Below, piece after piece: positions 60,480 to 64,000 of a stretch of 64,000 bases of DNA. The stretch lies in NCBI GenBank assembly GCA_019843655.1, contig JACDQD010000005.1, positions 595,271 through 659,270 of the forward strand, written 5' to 3'. Numbering within the stretch: the stretch's first letter is position 1; the number at the start of each line of letters is the position of its first letter. The notes under the pieces are model-generated. The model did not search any database. It saw only the letters and a list, made by a program, of their open reading frames with translations, and was not told the DNA's origin. Source of the stretch: Lethocerus indicus (Eukaryota; Arthropoda; Insecta; Hemiptera; Belostomatidae). The position numbers and the translations under genes are program-made.

Positions 60480-62950
60480 CGATATCGCCTCTGTTTCACT
60501 CCCTCGGATTGAGTAGTGTCAGATAAAAAATTGATTTTGGAATTCAATTTAGGAAGGTTTTAATTGTCCCCCTCTGTGTCACGTTCCCTATCAAAAGAGA
60601 ATGGTCCATTGAAATCACCTTGTGTGTGTGTGTGTGTGTGTGGTGGTGGTGTAGGGTTGATTGAGTTGTTTTGAGCTCATTGTCGTGGGTCGGTCCTCGA
60701 ATCAATAGCTATGTTTTTTCCCCCTTTCAGGCTTATCGACATACGGAATATCGTTCTCTGTCGTAATACTGCGCAACTGAATCCGTATCCGGATAATAAA
60801 TATACCGTATTTCCTCGGTTATAAGACGGTTGCGTTTCTTTCCCAATCTCGGGGCGGCTCTGAATTCCGGCTCTGGTCTTGTAATCGATGTAAAATACAA
60901 ATTGTTACTACGGGGTGAAATCGATTTAACTGGCTACGAAATATTGTAATAGCAGTACTTCTTTTATTGTTCGAGAGCTTTTCGAATTGAATTAAGCATC
61001 TTCGTATTCGTCACCCCTGGTTTTTTGGTTTATAGGTTTTGTTTTCTATTCCTTTGACAATTGAGTGAAGCCCCGAGTCTTTTAATCGAGGAAATACGTT
61101 ATGTTGTGTGACAGTTTACGTGTGCAGATTTTATGATATATCGTATTATTTTATCCATCTGAAGCCAATTTATAATGAAAATGTGCACGGTCCCCGTAGT
61201 GTGATTTTTTTTTAATATCGACCCCCCGAATTGTTGGCCGATTAAATCGCTGTCGCCCGATTCTGTCGGCTATGATCGATTCGTTTTATTGTAAGCGACG
61301 AATGGAACGAAATGGAAGAAATCGCGTTTTTGTTCGTATACATCGATGCTATAGAGTCTGCGCTCGCTGTGACCAGTCAGTAACCTTCCGACAGCTGTCT
61401 GCATCTTTGATATTTAGTTCACATTATTTATACACTCGAGGCGAGAGAATGAATTTTTAAAAAGAATCGTGATCGTTGACCGATTCTGATAATGCGACAA
61501 ATTCGTTTTCTCCAATACGAACGTAATCGTGCCGTTTTGCAATCCGGTTTGAATCTGAAATGGGATACATTCCGTTTTTGTTACGAATAAATCGGAAAGC
61601 AGCGGTCGTTGTTCGGCACATTCGTCGCCCCAAACAATTCAGTCGGGAGAATTAAAAAGCTCTCGAGACGTACAATTTTGAGCTCAAAATTTGATACAAG
61701 GTAATACGACACAGTGGTGGGTTGTATACACGAAAATGCTTGACACTTATCTCCATCTAAAGAGATAGTCGATATCTCGAAAACAGGCCGTACAAATGAA
61801 AAATGAAAATAAATTAAATATTAGCATCGCTCCCTGAAAATTATCAACGTCGTTGAGATTTTGTTTTTATTGCGTCTTTTTATCGTATAGGATTTTAAAT
61901 TGTACCATACATTTCTCGAGTGTGTTGTCATTATTGTGTCCAAAAAATGCGAAATTACAATTTACATTTATCACCGTTCAAATCGTCTTATCTCCGAGAC
62001 ATTTTTCGCGATTGTTCGATGTGTCGTTTACCGTTTTCACATTTCGATTTCGGCTGAAATGCTGGAAATAATTTCCTGAAGAGGTTTAGTCCCTCTTCAG
62101 ACACAGCGTCATATCTTTTTTTTTTTTTTAGTGTGTGTTGAACATTTTCCGAGCTCTCGCCCAGACACTGTACGCCTTGTATTCGGTGTTAAATTGATGT
62201 TACGTCAAATCCTGTTGGATTAAGAAGGCCGTCCGACGTTTTGTCAGCGTTGTATAAATAATTCTATTTATTGAATTCGTTCCTATAAAATACAAGCTCT
62301 CTCTCTCTCTCTCTCACACAGTTTCAGCAGATTTGTGAAAGTGATTGTTGTTTGAAATCAATAAATGTTCCCCGCTGACAAAAACCAGATTTATCTCTGG
62401 CTTTGTTTCTAATTTTTATTATAGTTAGAGTTATGAATGCTCGAATTGATTTGAAAAGTGCAAGAAATTTTTCATTTTACCGACCGTATCTCTTCAATAT
62501 TCACCGAATATTCTTGAAGAATTGTCTTTCGATTGATATCAAATATCGAAATATTAAGTATAATTAATAATTGAACCTGTTTACAGTTATAACTATCAGA
62601 TGATTCAAGCGGTTAGTACAAATAAGGAAAAAATTTCACATTTTATTGAAGAAATTCGATAAGTATAATCAGTTTTCAATTTGAATTTGTCCGTATTCTA
62701 AATATTTTGAAACAATAATGACTCACCCATTTATGTTTATTAGAGGGGAACATTTTTCAAAATAATCTCTCGATTGCTTTCCGGCTATTATTGTGATTGG
62801 AATTGTTTGTATTTAGCTGTTTGTAATGGAAGAATATAGTTTTTTATATTTGATTTATACACTTTTTTTTAATACTGATAAGAAAATACTGGATTGGGGT
62901 GTCAATTCTGTGTAAATATTTTTCAGTTGAGTGAATATAATTTGTCTATC
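60480..62950. other. Spacer or intron, no recognised gene
   Basis: Moderately AT-rich, with (TG)n at 60624-60642 and (CT)n at 62298-62316. No convincing exon or known repeat was seen; an AATAAA occurs near 62360. Confidence 0.4.
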
Positions 62951-62956
62951 TATTAG

Positions 62957-63167
62957 GGGTATCCAAAAGTAATCGAAATTTTGACTTTGGAATTCATTTT
63001 ATTTTGCTAAAAAAGAAACTTTAATTATTAATCTACTGTATATATTCGCAGATATTATCGACAACTCTCCGCCGCCACTTTTCCGGCATATTTTCGATTC
63101 TTGAAGAACTCTGCCCAAGAGCCAAAATACACCTTATCGAATTGTCGATTACTTTTGGGTACACCCA
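62957..63167 (-). mobile_element. Mariner-like MITE with transposase C-terminal remnant
   Basis: Ends GGGTATCCAAAAGTAATCGA and TCGATTACTTTTGGGTACACC are inverted. The minus strand reads MPEKWRRRVVDNICEYIQ, like the C-terminal P-RW--V-DN-G-Y of mariner transposases, so the MITE keeps the 3' end of the gene. Confidence 0.78.
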
Positions 63168-63685
63168 ATAATTAGAATTAATTTTTTATATTGGCCAACG
63201 ATATTATAACTAATTAAAATTGCCTAGCGTTTATTATACTCGAGAGTATCATAAAATATGGTGTCCAATCTGTCGATATAGGACAGTATAACCGAAATCC
63301 AAAATATGAACTCAACGAAGAAATTATGAATATCTGTTGTGGTCAGTTACATTTTAAAAATTGGCCAGAGGCCAAGCCACAGTCGAGCTGATTCATTTCG
63401 CAGTAAAAAATAAACTTTTCAGTCTTTCCGGTCATAATCAAATACCGAATAAATTCCTGACTGTATCCATATTACAGTCAGTACAACACAGTTGTAATAA
63501 TTGAATGTCTGTAAATGATTATTGTGAAAATGTTTTATGCGCTGCTGTTCATCCTGAACATTAACAGCGACAATTTCCATTTTTTACCCCAGTATATTTT
63601 GTTTCAATTATTGAGAACGTTGTTAAAACTGCAATTAGTGTATTGCACATTCAGCGCAAATTCTTTCCCGGTGATTATTCAGTGC

Positions 63686-63690
<5 letters not shown>

Positions 63691-63721
<31 letters not shown>
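63691..63721. repeat. (TA)n microsatellite
   Basis: TA tract followed by an oligo-T run, next to the MITE at 63746. Confidence 0.95.
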
Positions 63722-63744
<23 letters not shown>

Positions 63745-63745
63745 C

Positions 63746-63991
63746 CATTTGACAGCCGATAGTTTAGGGTCAGTACAAAACTATAGAACAACCGGTGTTT
63801 TCATTGTTGAACAATATTTAAAAAAATAATGACACTTTGGCGGCCTCAGTCGCGGAATAGTGGATCGAGTGGATGATGCGGATTTTTCGAAAAAAATCGT
63901 TTTTACCGATGAAGCTTCATCATTTTCACCTTTCGACGGTGATGACTCCATTCGTACTGACCCCTAAACTATCGGCTGTCAAATAGTTTTT
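63746..63991 (+). mobile_element. Tc1/mariner-derived MITE (CTAAACTATCGGCTGTC ends)
   Basis: Ends CATTTGACAGCCGATAGTTT and AAACTATCGGCTGTCAAATA. The interior matches 37244-37490 in reverse, including GTTTTTACCGATGAAGCTTC (VFTDEA block of IS630-Tc1-mariner transposases). Confidence 0.72.
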
Positions 63992-64000
63992 TTTTTACAA

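Overview
The window is animal nuclear DNA with spliced genes, GT-AG introns, mariner, piggyBac, Jockey-like and Penelope-like elements, and a duplicated glass bottom boat (gbb)-type BMP gene. Together these suggest an arthropod, probably an insect; I cannot name the species. All recognisable genes are on the + strand and coding exons fill only a small part of the 64 kb. Coding exons are GC-rich while introns and spacers are AT-rich and crowded with repeats.

Layout. (1) 344-13420: the last 12 coding exons of a maestro HEAT-like repeat gene (MROH1 type); its 5' part lies off the left edge. (2) 14760-26515: a 104-bp satellite array (about 53 copies, 15311-20855) flanked on both sides by a degenerate ~53-bp minisatellite. 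(3) 26516-30252: AT-rich spacer. (4) 30253-37979: a complete five-exon gene for the spliceosome factor CWC15 (224 aa) whose introns hold two other tandem arrays. (5) 39776-46668 and 49705-54657: two tandem paralogs of a BMP5/7/8 (gbb) ligand gene, five exons each in this window, with the same intron phases; the second is complete (426 aa), the first lacks a visible start codon. (6) 54658-64000: AT-rich, holding two large inverted-repeat (foldback) structures, several MITEs and one unidentified candidate first exon (57918-58076).

The repeats deserve most attention. One family, about 13 copies, is palindromic and linked at 43068-44456 to a GIY-YIG endonuclease remnant of a Penelope-like retroelement. 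Its arms carry a motif with the conserved core of a minimal type I hammerhead ribozyme. These elements sit unusually often within about 15-80 bp downstream of 5' splice sites, and other MITEs end only bases upstream of 3' splice sites of the second gbb gene. Introns of the neighbouring genes CWC15 and gbb copy 1 share inverted homologous segments: an antisense copy of CWC15 exon 2 lies 44 bp before gbb exon 4, and a broken, inverted piece of gbb exon 4 lies in CWC15 intron 1.

The genes do not form one pathway: gbb-type BMPs are secreted TGF-beta signals, CWC15 acts in pre-mRNA splicing, and MROH proteins are HEAT-repeat scaffolds of poorly defined function. Some blocks, especially in the tandem arrays, show systematic homopolymer shortening, which looks like uneven assembly polishing; a one-base shift in an MROH1 exon may have the same cause.
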